A stretch of DNA of 21,951 bases, taken from positions 1 to 21,951 of the IMG/VR virus record IMGVR_UViG_3300011115_001022; one strand, given 5' to 3'. Positions 7,503 through 13,535 of this stretch are shown one piece after another. Made by a program: the position numbers and the translations under genes. Source of the stretch: a virus. Under the pieces are notes generated by a model. The model ran no database searches, had not been told where the DNA came from, and was given only the letters and a program-made list of their open reading frames with translations. Numbering within the stretch: the first letter of the stretch is position 1; each line of letters begins with the position of its first letter.

Positions 7503-7960
7503 TATTGAATCAGCTCCGCCTGGCGCGTGGCAGCATCCGCCGCGATCTTCGCCTGCTGCGTGGCCGCATCGTTCGTGATCTTTGCCCGCGCCGTCCGGGC
7601 CGCCTGCGTGGTCGTGTTCGACTTATCCTTGAAAAAACTGTTGGCTATCTTGCCCATCCCCATCCACCGCACCGCATCCCCTACCGTCTGCGTGGCCATG
7701 CCAAACGCCGGGGAAGTCTTCAGCCCCGCAATCGCCACCGTAGGCCCGCCGGGGTAAACGGCCTGGAACTGCTCCAGATCGCCCCCAAACAAATTGATCT
7801 TGATCGCTGGCGTGGCCGCCTTGGCCTGGAAGCCCGGCGTGTAAGGCGCGGCGATGGCATCAGCCCCGCCGGATACCGGGATAGAAGCACTGGCACAGGA
7901 GGTGAGCCACAAAGAGCACAAAAAGCACAAAAGTAGCGAGAGGAGGCAGGGCAGTTTCAT
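7502..7960 (-). CDS. Lipoprotein, possible spanin-type lysis factor
   Basis: 152 aa. A type II signal peptide is clear: MKLPCLLSLLLCFLCSLW followed by a lipobox L-T-S-C with the lipidated cysteine at residue 22. The mature part begins with a flexible Ala/Gly/Pro stretch and ends, from about residue 115, in an Ala/Thr/Gln-rich helix (AARTARAKITNDAATQQAKI..) that may form a coiled coil. In diderm hosts a phage outer-membrane lipoprotein beside a holin and an endolysin suggests an o-spanin-like role in outer-membrane disruption; that is inference from context, and no matching inner-membrane spanin is obvious. Most of the signal core (codons 10-19) is encoded by a copy of the 9-nt repeat. Confidence 0.72.
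   Translation of the reverse strand: MKLPCLLSLLLCFLCSLWLTSCASASIPVSGGADAIAAPYTPGFQAKAATPAIKINLFGGDLEQFQAVYPGGPTVAIAGLKTSPAFGMATQTVGDAVRWMGMGKIANSFFKDKSNTTTQAARTARAKITNDAATQQAKIAADAATRQAELIQ
7906..7933 (+). repeat. 9-nt-periodic GCCACAAAG-type repeat, copy 4 (coding for the lipoprotein signal peptide)
   Basis: The plus strand reads GCCACAAAGAGCACAAAAAG followed by CACAAAAG. The opposite strand encodes LLCFLCSLW immediately before the lipobox of the lipoprotein gene. Confidence 0.85.
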
Positions 7961-7997
7961 AGGGTGGGTCGGTTGGGTTGGTTGGAGGGGAAAGGGG

Positions 7998-8276
7998 TTA
8001 ATCCGTCAGGCCGTGTTTTTCGCAGTAGTTCACCCCGGCCGGGGTCAGAGAGTAGCGCTTCAGGTTCCCGCCCAGGTCATCGTCCGGTGCGGTTTCCACC
8101 CAGCCCCGCTGGGTCAGGTAGTCCAGTTCTGTGGTGCCTTCCCGCACAGAGGCATTCAGGCCAGAGCGTTGGTTTGCTTTCAGAACGATGAAGCCGGCCG
8201 TCAAAGCACCAGCACGGCGCAGCCACAGGGCCGTCAAAAGAGCGCGGCGCAGGTCAGGGAGATCTTCAGCAGTCAT
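7998..8276 (-). CDS. Small winged-helix protein (Mu pre-gp27 type)
   Basis: 92 aa. The layout is a winged helix: helix DLPDLRRALLTALWL, then VLKANQRSGLNASVREGTTELDYLTQRGWV as helix-turn-helix and recognition helix, a basic wing (LGGNLKRYSLTPAG), and a short C-terminal helix. Mu-like phages carry a similar winged-helix protein of about 100 aa (VpaChn25_0724 type) just before the DUF3486 small terminase, and here the gene lies in the same relative order after a DUF2730-like protein. The match is by architecture, not residue-by-residue. A regulatory or packaging-accessory role is possible. Confidence 0.6.
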   Translation of the reverse strand: MTAEDLPDLRRALLTALWLRRAGALTAGFIVLKANQRSGLNASVREGTTELDYLTQRGWVETAPDDDLGGNLKRYSLTPAGVNYCEKHGLTD

Positions 8277-8313
8277 GGGAAAGGTCGGAGAAAAATTCAG
8301 TTCAGTCAGTCAG

Positions 8314-8712
8314 TCACTTCCGCGTCACACTGGTGCGCAGCGGATTCGGCAGGCCTGCCGCGATGGTCGCCCCTTCCATCAGGTGCTGATCATTCGAGAG
8401 CGTCTGGAGCGTGCGGGAGATCGCGCCCATCTGGTCCCACATCTTTTCCTCCCGGCGTTTCTGGTCCGCTATCGCTTCGGTCAGGTGTTTGCTGTTTTCG
8501 CTCAGCACCGCCAGTTGTGTCGTGGTCTGCCCCATCGTCTGGATCAGGGCCGCCAGCCGGGGATCATCCTTGTGGCCAAAGAACAAATCCTTTGCCAGAT
8601 AGCTGGCCCACAGCACCATCGTCACCAGCGCCAGAAGCTTGAACGCAATCGTCTCTATCGGACCGAGATCGATCACCGTTTGGGCCAGCAGAATAGTCGT
8701 CAGGAGAGGCAT
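8314..8712 (-). CDS. One-span membrane protein with coiled coil (DUF2730-like)
   Basis: 132 aa from the ATG at 8712. The frame stays open to 8784, but those codons are low-quality and lie in leader sequence. An N-terminal hydrophobic region (residues about 21-45, TIAFKLLALVTMVLWASYLA) is followed by a long charged helical segment (residues 50-112) with heptad-like spacing. This matches the small DUF2730 proteins of Mu-like phages, which also precede the winged-helix/gp27 genes. The function of DUF2730 is not established; membrane anchoring and oligomerisation through the coiled coil are what the sequence suggests. Confidence 0.58.
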   Translation of the reverse strand: MPLLTTILLAQTVIDLGPIETIAFKLLALVTMVLWASYLAKDLFFGHKDDPRLAALIQTMGQTTTQLAVLSENSKHLTEAIADQKRREEKMWDQMGAISRTLQTLSNDQHLMEGATIAAGLPNPLRTSVTRK

Positions 8713-8882
8713 TCCGGAACCATGGCACACAAAAAAATCCCCGCAGACTCCAGGGGAGCCAGGGGGACCCTTTTGGAAAAACAAGGTCAGAACTTGAGAG
8801 GAAACCCCCTCATTTCAATGTTCAAGGTTCAACGTTCTATGTTCAATATTCCCTCACTTCCCCCACTTCCTGCCTTCCCTCA
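8713..8882. other. Non-coding gap of 170 nt
   Basis: No convincing gene. The gap holds the GTTCAAN-type heptamer array listed separately and C/T-rich sequence (plus strand 8850-8890). No clear promoter or terminator is visible to me. Confidence 0.45.
8812..8849 (+). repeat. GTTCAAN heptamer array
   Basis: Plus-strand units GTTCAAG, GTTCAAC, GTTCTAT, GTTCAAT follow one another at 7-nt spacing after a TTTCAAT. On the transcribed strand these are AACNNNG units. Only the first three bases (AAC) are constant. Confidence 0.82.
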
Positions 8883-9377
8883 TCAACCCTCCTTCGCTAG
8901 CCCCTTCAGTTTGATCCGCACCACCGCCGCGATCCGCTCCTTCGCCGCCAGCGTCAATTCCCCGCCCGGCGTCACCGGAAAAAACGGCCGCGCCGGCATC
9001 GTCACTTCCTTCTTGGAAGTCCACCGGTCTCCCACCTTGAACCGCAAATACCCGCCATCCCGCGCTTTGATCTTCCCACCAAACTGATGCAGCGCCGCAT
9101 AGATCCGGTCAGAGCTGACCGTCACCGTCGTCTCCGTCACCGCCGTGATCGCAATCCCCCGTTGCAGCGTGCCGCTGAGCTTCAGCAGCGCATGGCTGCC
9201 GCCGGAGGTCCGCGCCGGCCATGGGGAGGGCCTCAGGCCGGCATTGTCAAAAGCCAGCTTGGTCTGGCTTACGATGGCCTGCCCTATGGCCTCCATCAGC
9301 CCCTGCCGTGCCGCGCCATCCACCATCCGCGCCAGCGCGGTGCTGATGTTGTCCTTGGCGGTGATGGTGACTTGCAT
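8883..9377 (-). CDS. Mu gpG-like phage virion morphogenesis protein
   Basis: 164 aa from the ATG at 9377. The open frame continues to 9590, but the added residues are a Pro/His/Gly-rich shadow of the neighbouring gene. Family signature: LLKLSGTLQRGI (residues 64-75), a beta-rich stretch ending YAALHQFGG (93-101), and MPARPFFPV (127-135), as in Mu gpG (Phage_tail_S family). Mu gpG takes part in head completion and head-tail joining. In Mu it follows gpF directly; here the gpF-like gene is separated from it by a small gene and a KilA-N gene. A 29-nt perfect palindrome lies 11 nt upstream of its start. Confidence 0.88.
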   Translation of the reverse strand: MQVTITAKDNISTALARMVDGAARQGLMEAIGQAIVSQTKLAFDNAGLRPSPWPARTSGGSHALLKLSGTLQRGIAITAVTETTVTVSSDRIYAALHQFGGKIKARDGGYLRFKVGDRWTSKKEVTMPARPFFPVTPGGELTLAAKERIAAVVRIKLKGLAKEG

Positions 9378-9388
9378 GGGAGTGGGAA

Positions 9389-9417
9389 GATTACCGTCGG
9401 TTAAACCGACGGTAATC
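9389..9417. promoter_or_regulatory. 29-nt perfect palindrome before the gpG-like gene
   Basis: The arms GATTACCGTCGGTT and AACCGACGGTAATC are exact reverse complements around a single central base at 9403. It sits between the KilA-N stop (9428) and the gpG-like start (9377). No T-run follows on the transcribed strand (TCTTCCCACTCCC), so a Rho-independent terminator is not supported. It may be a protein-binding site or an RNA hairpin near the start codon. It shares ATTACCG...CGGTAAT with a palindrome inside the ParB-like gene. Confidence 0.7.
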
Positions 9418-9427
9418 TCCAGTGGTG

Positions 9428-10333
9428 TTAAAGAGCCAGTTCCGGCTGGTTCAGGGTGATGGTGGTGGTGCGGTTGCCCAGGGTTGGAGCATTGAGGTGG
9501 TCCATGGGGGCTTCCACCGCAGACAGCTCTGGGAGGGCACCATAAAGCCGGGAGGTAAGCCGCCCCATTTCCGCCGTCAGGAGATCCCACGGCGGCACTG
9601 CAGTGCCTTTGGGCAGGAGCCCCTGGCGGATCAACTCGGCATGGATTTCACGCGGCGGGTAGGTCGCTACCGTTTGCCATCCGGAGCAGTCAGAGTGGAG
9701 ATCGCCGGTGCGGCCGCGCCGCTGCCTCACTTTCCCCACCGGATAGCCATACGCCACCGCACGGTTGCCCAGGCTCCGGCCGATCACCATCCGGCGATGG
9801 ACTGGCGGGTTCAGGCCCACGCATTTGTAGTAGGCCCGCAGGGAGACATTGCCCTCCACTTCCAGCGCCTTCCAGTAGCGGTCTTTTTCCACGGCGGCTT
9901 TGTTGTTCAGGCCAGCAATGCGGGCTTCCCGCTCTTTCAGGTCTTCTTTGTCCATCGCAGGGTGGATCAGCTCGCCGGACAGCAGCTTGCGGATGGTGCG
10001 GTTACACCAGATCCCGAAAGGAGGGTAGCACCAACGGGCACATTCAATGGCCAGATCTGGATGCGCCCATGTGCCTCCAGACCGGCCCTCAATGGTCACC
10101 AATAGAGAAGCCAGAGTTTCAGAAACTCGCGGCATTTCCGCGAGTTTAGCGGACGGGTCTTTGGGCAGTCCCGTTTCCGCTGCCAAGGCTGTGATGTAGG
10201 ATCGGGTTGACTCGAGCTGCAGGAAGTGGTGGGGGCTCTTCCCGAATGCCTCACACATGGCGGTGAGGTTGACATAGGCATCCCCGCTGAAGGGGATCAG
10301 TTTTCCTTCGTAGTCGATGGCGATTTGTTTCAT
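9428..10333 (-). CDS. KilA-N domain protein, antirepressor-like
   Basis: 301 aa. The first 115 residues form a KilA-N domain: GDAYVNLTAMCEAFGKSPHHF at residues 17-37, then GGTWAHPDLAIECARWCYPP and FGIWCNRTIRKLL, the expected pattern for this DNA-binding fold. A charged helical linker follows. Residues about 160-245 (VSLRAYYKCVGL..IGRSLGNRAVAYGYPVGKVRQRR..GWQTVATYPPREI) look like a second DNA-binding domain of the type found at the C-terminus of phage antirepressors. KilA-N proteins usually act on phage repressors or operators. The location between two head morphogenesis genes is odd and suggests a later insertion (moron). Regulatory target unknown. Confidence 0.82.
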   Translation of the reverse strand: MKQIAIDYEGKLIPFSGDAYVNLTAMCEAFGKSPHHFLQLESTRSYITALAAETGLPKDPSAKLAEMPRVSETLASLLVTIEGRSGGTWAHPDLAIECARWCYPPFGIWCNRTIRKLLSGELIHPAMDKEDLKEREARIAGLNNKAAVEKDRYWKALEVEGNVSLRAYYKCVGLNPPVHRRMVIGRSLGNRAVAYGYPVGKVRQRRGRTGDLHSDCSGWQTVATYPPREIHAELIRQGLLPKGTAVPPWDLLTAEMGRLTSRLYGALPELSAVEAPMDHLNAPTLGNRTTTITLNQPELAL

Positions 10334-10347
10334 GGTGCTGGTCTGGG

Positions 10348-10623
10348 TTATGAGTTGAATCGTTTATTCGTGGCCCAGGTGAAGCGGCAGAGCACCTGCT
10401 CTGCCTCCGCCAGGGAGTGGAGGGCAGAGCACTCCTGCTTCAGCGCGGGGTGGTGCCGCAGCAGCTCGTGGAGGCCGCTGGCTTCCGCGCAGGCTTGCTC
10501 CAGCGGCAGATCGAACAGTGGTTCGAGGATGCCGCTCAGGATCAGAGCGGCGGTGATATCCAGATCAGGAATTTCAGGATCTGGCAGACAAACGGGCGCG
10601 GTGGCCCGGACGGTTGTTTTCAT
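10348..10623 (-). CDS. Unknown protein, 91 aa
   Basis: The ATG at 10623 gives a 91-residue, mostly helical, acidic protein (MKTTVRATAPVCLPDPEIPD..) ending 14 nt before the KilA-N gene. The same frame is open up to an ATG at 10842, 9 nt after the gpF-like stop, with a GAGG at a reasonable distance from that ATG; that reading gives 164 aa but would translate the structured element at 10640-10716. I prefer the shorter form because the upstream part has rarer codons (AGA, CTA, ATA) and repeat-like sequence, but the start is uncertain. No family recognised. Confidence 0.5.
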   Translation of the reverse strand: MKTTVRATAPVCLPDPEIPDLDITAALILSGILEPLFDLPLEQACAEASGLHELLRHHPALKQECSALHSLAEAEQVLCRFTWATNKRFNS

Positions 10624-10639
10624 TATGTGTAGCAAAGAG

Positions 10640-10716
10640 GAAGCCACACCATTCCAGCGCTGAGACGCTTGTCCGGCCCCGGCAAGACCCGGGTTCCGTA
10701 GGAATGATGTGGCTTC
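10640..10716 (-). repeat. 77-bp stem-loop element, three-way-junction-like
   Basis: Outer arms of 16 nt, GAAGCCACACCATTCC (10640-10655) and GGAATGATGTGGCTTC (10701-10716), are reverse complements at 15 of 16 positions. The enclosed 45 nt holds two further small hairpins, AGCG-CTGAGA-CGCT (about 10656-10669) and CCCGG-CAAGAC-CCGGG (about 10677-10692). This would fold as a three-way junction in RNA or single-stranded DNA. It lies in the 228-nt stretch between the gpF-like stop and the preferred start of the 91-aa gene. It resembles a REP-type or MITE-type interspersed element; only one copy is in this window. Confidence 0.62.
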
Positions 10717-10851
10717 GATCTTCTGTTCATGGGATTCCCGCGCTGTCTTAAGGCGCATGAAGTATGGGAGCTGGCTTCTCAGTTCCAGCATGGGCAGGAT
10801 GCCATGCGGGGCCGGATAGTCAAGCTCTGGGTGGGATCTCATGGTTTGGCC

Positions 10852-11889
10852 TCAAATTTCAGGGGTGGTGCGCAGGCGCTCGGCCTCGGCGGCGTCCATC
10901 CAGTCCGGCGGCTGGGGTTCCGGGTCGGTCTGGTCAGAGGCGGCCCACAGGGCCCAGTCCCGCTGGTAGGCCTTCGCCTCCGCCTGGCGGGTGGCCACCG
11001 GAGCCGGCACCGGAGCGGGCACCGGCACCGCAGGCACCGGCACCGCCGCGGGGCGGCCGCCGGGCTGCCGCGCGGCCCACCAATCCCACACACTCACCCC
11101 CTTGCCCAGATCCTGCGCTTTCAAAAACTTTTGCAGCTTGCCAAACACGTCAGGGCTCAGCCGGGCCTGCTCTTTGGCGATGCTCAGGCCGGCCGCCAGA
11201 TTGGCCGGGTCCCATCCGACCCAGCTTTCTCCTTTTTGGGCTGGCGTGCGCACATCGTAGATCTCATTCATCCCGCGCACCAGGCGGTTGCTGTCATGCA
11301 GCTGCTTCAGCAGCGGGCCTTCCAGCACCCGGCGCTGATCCGGGGGCAGATCCTTGTCCTCCTCCCGCATCCGCTCCACGTCCATATCCATCAGGGAGAC
11401 CACAGAGCACCGGCACAGCGGTTCCCATGGCGGGTAGTGCCCCTGCCAGAACGGGTCATCATGCCGCAGCACGATCCCACCCAGCGCCACATGCGTGGCC
11501 CGCACCTTTGGGTCGTTCATGGTCACATACTGCCACCACGGAAACACATCCCGTTGCCGGTCCATCCGCCGCCACTGGGCCGCCGCATAGGCGATTCCCC
11601 CCCAGTGCCTCAGCAGCAGTTCCGCCCGCCGCTCCGCCTTCTTCCCCGCAAAGGGCAGGACGGCAATGATCTGCTCCTTCACATCCTCATAATTCGTCCC
11701 CGCCGGCAGCTTGGCCAGGATATTTTTCACCGTCTGCAATTGCGCCGCATCGTCCAGCCCGGTCACCACCAGACTGATGGCCTTCAGTTCCGGAGACAGG
11801 GCATCAAAGATCTCACGGCTCACCGCCGGGCGGGTCTCCAGGAAATCAATGGCTTCCTGATGGGGGACGGGGGCGAAGAAAAGTTTCAA
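10852..11889 (-). CDS. Mu gpF-like head morphogenesis protein
   Basis: 345 aa, TTG start at 11889 just after a heptamer array. The Mu F domain is clear: helical N-terminus, then WWQYVTMNDPKVRATHVALG (residues 118-137), GIVLRHDDPFW and YPPWEPLCRCSVVSL (152-166), with the conserved His, paired acidic and CxC residues of the family. gpF is a minor head protein associated with the portal. After about residue 225 there is an added tail with a PVPAVPVPAPVPAPV linker encoded by a GGCACC-type hexamer repeat. In Mu this gene follows the portal; here it lies more than 9 kb upstream of the portal gene in transcription order. Confidence 0.9.
   Translation of the reverse strand: MKLFFAPVPHQEAIDFLETRPAVSREIFDALSPELKAISLVVTGLDDAAQLQTVKNILAKLPAGTNYEDVKEQIIAVLPFAGKKAERRAELLLRHWGGIAYAAAQWRRMDRQRDVFPWWQYVTMNDPKVRATHVALGGIVLRHDDPFWQGHYPPWEPLCRCSVVSLMDMDVERMREEDKDLPPDQRRVLEGPLLKQLHDSNRLVRGMNEIYDVRTPAQKGESWVGWDPANLAAGLSIAKEQARLSPDVFGKLQKFLKAQDLGKGVSVWDWWAARQPGGRPAAVPVPAVPVPAPVPAPVATRQAEAKAYQRDWALWAASDQTDPEPQPPDWMDAAEAERLRTTPEI
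10998..11046 (+). repeat. GGCACC/GGAGCC hexamer repeat in the gpF-like gene
   Basis: Imperfect tandem hexamers (GGCACC, GGAGCG, GGCACC, GGCACC, with variants) encode the alternating Pro-Val/Pro-Ala linker in the C-terminal part of the gpF-like protein. Confidence 0.7.
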
Positions 11890-11897
11890 GGGAGGGA

Positions 11898-11915
11898 GTT
11901 ATCAGTTATCAGTTC
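11898..11915 (-). repeat. AACTGAT heptamer array before the gpF-like start
   Basis: The minus strand reads GAACTGATAACTGATAAC: two exact heptamers plus a third AAC. It spans the stop codon of the upstream small gene and the leader of the gpF-like gene. Confidence 0.72.
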
Positions 11916-12099
11916 GAATTTCCACGACTGCATCCTCGTCGATTAGGACGGATGGACGATCCGTCAGCAGGACATTGACACGAAAATGAGTGTGAGGGTA
12001 GCAGTCCTTAACTTTTGCCCAGGAGCCGTCTCGCATTTTCAGTTCACACCCGCGATGGATGTGACTGGCCTCGCAGCGCTGGATTTGTTTGGAGGTCAT
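11902..12099 (-). CDS. Unknown small protein, 65 aa
   Basis: ATG at 12099 overlapping the nucleotidyltransferase stop by 4 nt (ATGA). The sequence (MTSKQIQRCEASHIHRGCEL..GSWAKVKDCYPHTHFRVNVLL..VVEIRTDN) has a beta-rich look with scattered Cys and His but no paired CxxC. No family recognised. Its last codons run into a heptamer array that continues as the leader of the gpF-like gene. The overlap suggests co-translation with the upstream gene. Confidence 0.6.
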   Translation of the reverse strand: MTSKQIQRCEASHIHRGCELKMRDGSWAKVKDCYPHTHFRVNVLLTDRPSVLIDEDAVVEIRTDN

Positions 12100-12611
12100 G
12101 CGCGGTTTTCAGGTTTAATAAAATCCCACTCCATCGCGGCGAAGATCTCGCTTTCCGTGGTGGCGTGCACCCGGCCGCTTTCCTCGATCACGCCCCAGCC
12201 CGGCCGGAAGGTTTTCCCCAGGGCCTTGGCCCGTTGCACGATTTTGATATTGTGCTGCATGGAGCCGGTATACGTCAGCAGCATCGCCCCCCAGTTGCAG
12301 GGGATGGGAGCGATCAGGTCAAAAGTCGCCTGCCGCGCCACCCACAGATCACACTGGATCTCGGATTTCCGCAGGCGGCAGCGCTTGGTGATGGCTCCAT
12401 CCAGCATCAGCCCTCCCACCGCCGCACAGCCCCGGAAAAGCCGGGCCAGCTCCTGTTCCGCCCCGGGCTTGGGCAGGGCGATCAGATCCAGATCGCCCAC
12501 CATGGCCACCTCCCGGCGGATGCTTCCGCCGATGGCCAGCTGATCACAGGCCGGGGCCAGTTCTTCACAGATGCGCAGCGCCAGCTTGCGGGCTTTATCC
12601 AGAGGGATCAT
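12096..12611 (-). CDS. Minimal family-X DNA polymerase-like nucleotidyltransferase
   Basis: 171 aa. Family X enzymes add nucleotides at gaps in DNA repair. Visible motifs in order: LAIGGSIRREVAMVGDLDLI with the GGS phosphate-binding turn (28-30) and catalytic pair D40/D42; IQCDLWVA with the third acidic residue D88; LLTYTGS (111-117), which matches the YFTGS steric-gate region; HNIKIVQRAKALG; and a C-terminal TTESEIFAAMEWDFIKPENR like the end of family X polymerases. The N-terminal 8-kDa helix-hairpin-helix domain and the fingers are missing, so it is essentially palm plus thumb, the size of African swine fever virus Pol X (174 aa). It overlaps both neighbours by 4 nt. Polymerase activity is inferred. 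Confidence 0.83.
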   Translation of the reverse strand: MIPLDKARKLALRICEELAPACDQLAIGGSIRREVAMVGDLDLIALPKPGAEQELARLFRGCAAVGGLMLDGAITKRCRLRKSEIQCDLWVARQATFDLIAPIPCNWGAMLLTYTGSMQHNIKIVQRAKALGKTFRPGWGVIEESGRVHATTESEIFAAMEWDFIKPENRA

Positions 12612-12970
12612 GGGATGTCAGAGGGCAAAGGTTCACCACCAGCCAAAACAGCCGCCAGCTGTTCCACCACCTGGGCACCCAGCGGGGTCACCACCGGGCG
12701 CAGCGTCAGGCTCTGGCCGCCGCCCTCGTGTTTCGTCACCTGCTTCCCGGGGCGGATCATGCCCCATTCTGCCAGCCGCTTCAAATGCTGGCTCAGCGCC
12801 CCGCCGGAGAGATTCACCCACGGGCCTATCGGCCGCACCACTGCCCCCGGGTTCAGATAGATTTCCAGCAGCACCGCCGTCGTCCGGCTGGTATTGGCCA
12901 GGGTGGTCCTCGGGTGCATCAGCCGCATCAGCTTGCGCAGTTTCTTCAGGGCAGTGGGGTCAGGTTCCAT
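12608..12970 (-). CDS. Winged-helix regulator, 120 aa
   Basis: A basic N-terminal helix (residues 8-20) is followed by an ArsR/MarR-like winged helix: TSRTTAVLLEIYLNPG, then VNLSGGALSQHLKRLAEWGMI (52-72, the helix-turn-helix with recognition helix), and a basic wing (KQVTKHEGGGQSLTLRPVVTPLG). It probably binds DNA. Its stop overlaps the polymerase-like gene start by 4 nt. As a small DNA-binding protein between early and late genes it is a candidate for a middle or late regulator analogous in role to Mor or C, but it shows no Mor/C sequence signature. ATG at 12970 follows a leader rich in CTGAC repeats. Confidence 0.7.
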   Translation of the reverse strand: MEPDPTALKKLRKLMRLMHPRTTLANTSRTTAVLLEIYLNPGAVVRPIGPWVNLSGGALSQHLKRLAEWGMIRPGKQVTKHEGGGQSLTLRPVVTPLGAQVVEQLAAVLAGGEPLPSDIP

Positions 12971-12975
12971 AAGTG

Positions 12976-13482
12976 TCAGGCGTCAGTATCTTTCGGGGGC
13001 CAGCTGTCCTCCGCATCCGGCTTGCAGTCGCGGGCCTCGTTGTAGCGCTTCCGGCGGGCTGGCGTCCAATAGCCGGGATGCTCGATCTTTTTCAGAAAGC
13101 TGAACAGGCTGTGCAGATCGATATAGCAGGCGTCCGGCATCGTCTTGGCGCGGATGAAGCCGGCCCAGATGCAGCGCCGCACCCAGGTGTAAAAACTCTT
13201 GCTGTTCGCATCCTTGCAGCCCAGTTCCCGCCCGATGTTTTTCGTCAGCTTGATCAGCTGCCCGTGCGTTTTTGCTACCGCCACAAAACTCCCATCCGGC
13301 CGCCGCACAAACTGACAGGTCCCATACTGCGGGAAACTGTCCGCCGGCACCAGGTTGGGTTCCAGAATCATGTGCATCCCCGGAGCCATCTCCACCGCCT
13401 GCGTGCGGATCAGGTTCCCACCCATATCGAAAAACTCCAGCTGCTCAGCAGCGGGCTTGGGTTTGGTCGGAGGAGTAGACAT
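12976..13482 (-). CDS. Unknown protein, possible DNA-binding, 168 aa
   Basis: ATG at 13482 chosen; the longer frame to 13650 crosses the zinc-ribbon gene and a 9-nt repeat. The N-terminal half is mixed beta/loop. The second half is strongly basic and helical: HGQLIKLTKNIGRELGCKDANSKSFYTWVRRCIWAGFIRAKTM..HSLFSFLKKIEHPGYWTPARRKRYNEAR, with a helix-turn-helix-like feel and a final acidic tail. No known family recognised. A role as a regulator or recombination accessory is possible from composition only. It ends 5 nt before the winged-helix gene. Confidence 0.6.
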   Translation of the reverse strand: MSTPPTKPKPAAEQLEFFDMGGNLIRTQAVEMAPGMHMILEPNLVPADSFPQYGTCQFVRRPDGSFVAVAKTHGQLIKLTKNIGRELGCKDANSKSFYTWVRRCIWAGFIRAKTMPDACYIDLHSLFSFLKKIEHPGYWTPARRKRYNEARDCKPDAEDSWPPKDTDA

Positions 13483-13507
13483 AGGGAAAAAGGTCGGAGA
13501 GGATTCA

Positions 13508-13535
13508 GCCACAAAGGGCACAAAGATCACAAAAC
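13508..13535 (+). repeat. 9-nt-periodic GCCACAAAG-type repeat, copy 5
   Basis: The plus strand reads GCCACAAAGGGCACAAAGAT followed by CACAAAAC. On the transcribed strand it spans the stop codon of the zinc-ribbon gene and the leader of the 168-aa gene. Confidence 0.82.

Noticed and set aside
8797-9087. Reading frame containing MFKVQRSMFNIPS on the plus strand
   Set aside because: It is the translation of the GTTCAAN heptamer array and antisense to the gpG-like gene, not a real protein.
9389-9417. Rho-independent terminator
   Set aside because: The stem is perfect but no T-run follows on the transcribed strand, and it lies between two co-directional head genes.
9378-9590. N-terminal extension of the gpG-like protein
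   Set aside because: The added residues include HHHHH and Pro/Gly-rich sequence lying over the KilA-N gene's end and the palindrome; the family start matches the ATG at 9377.
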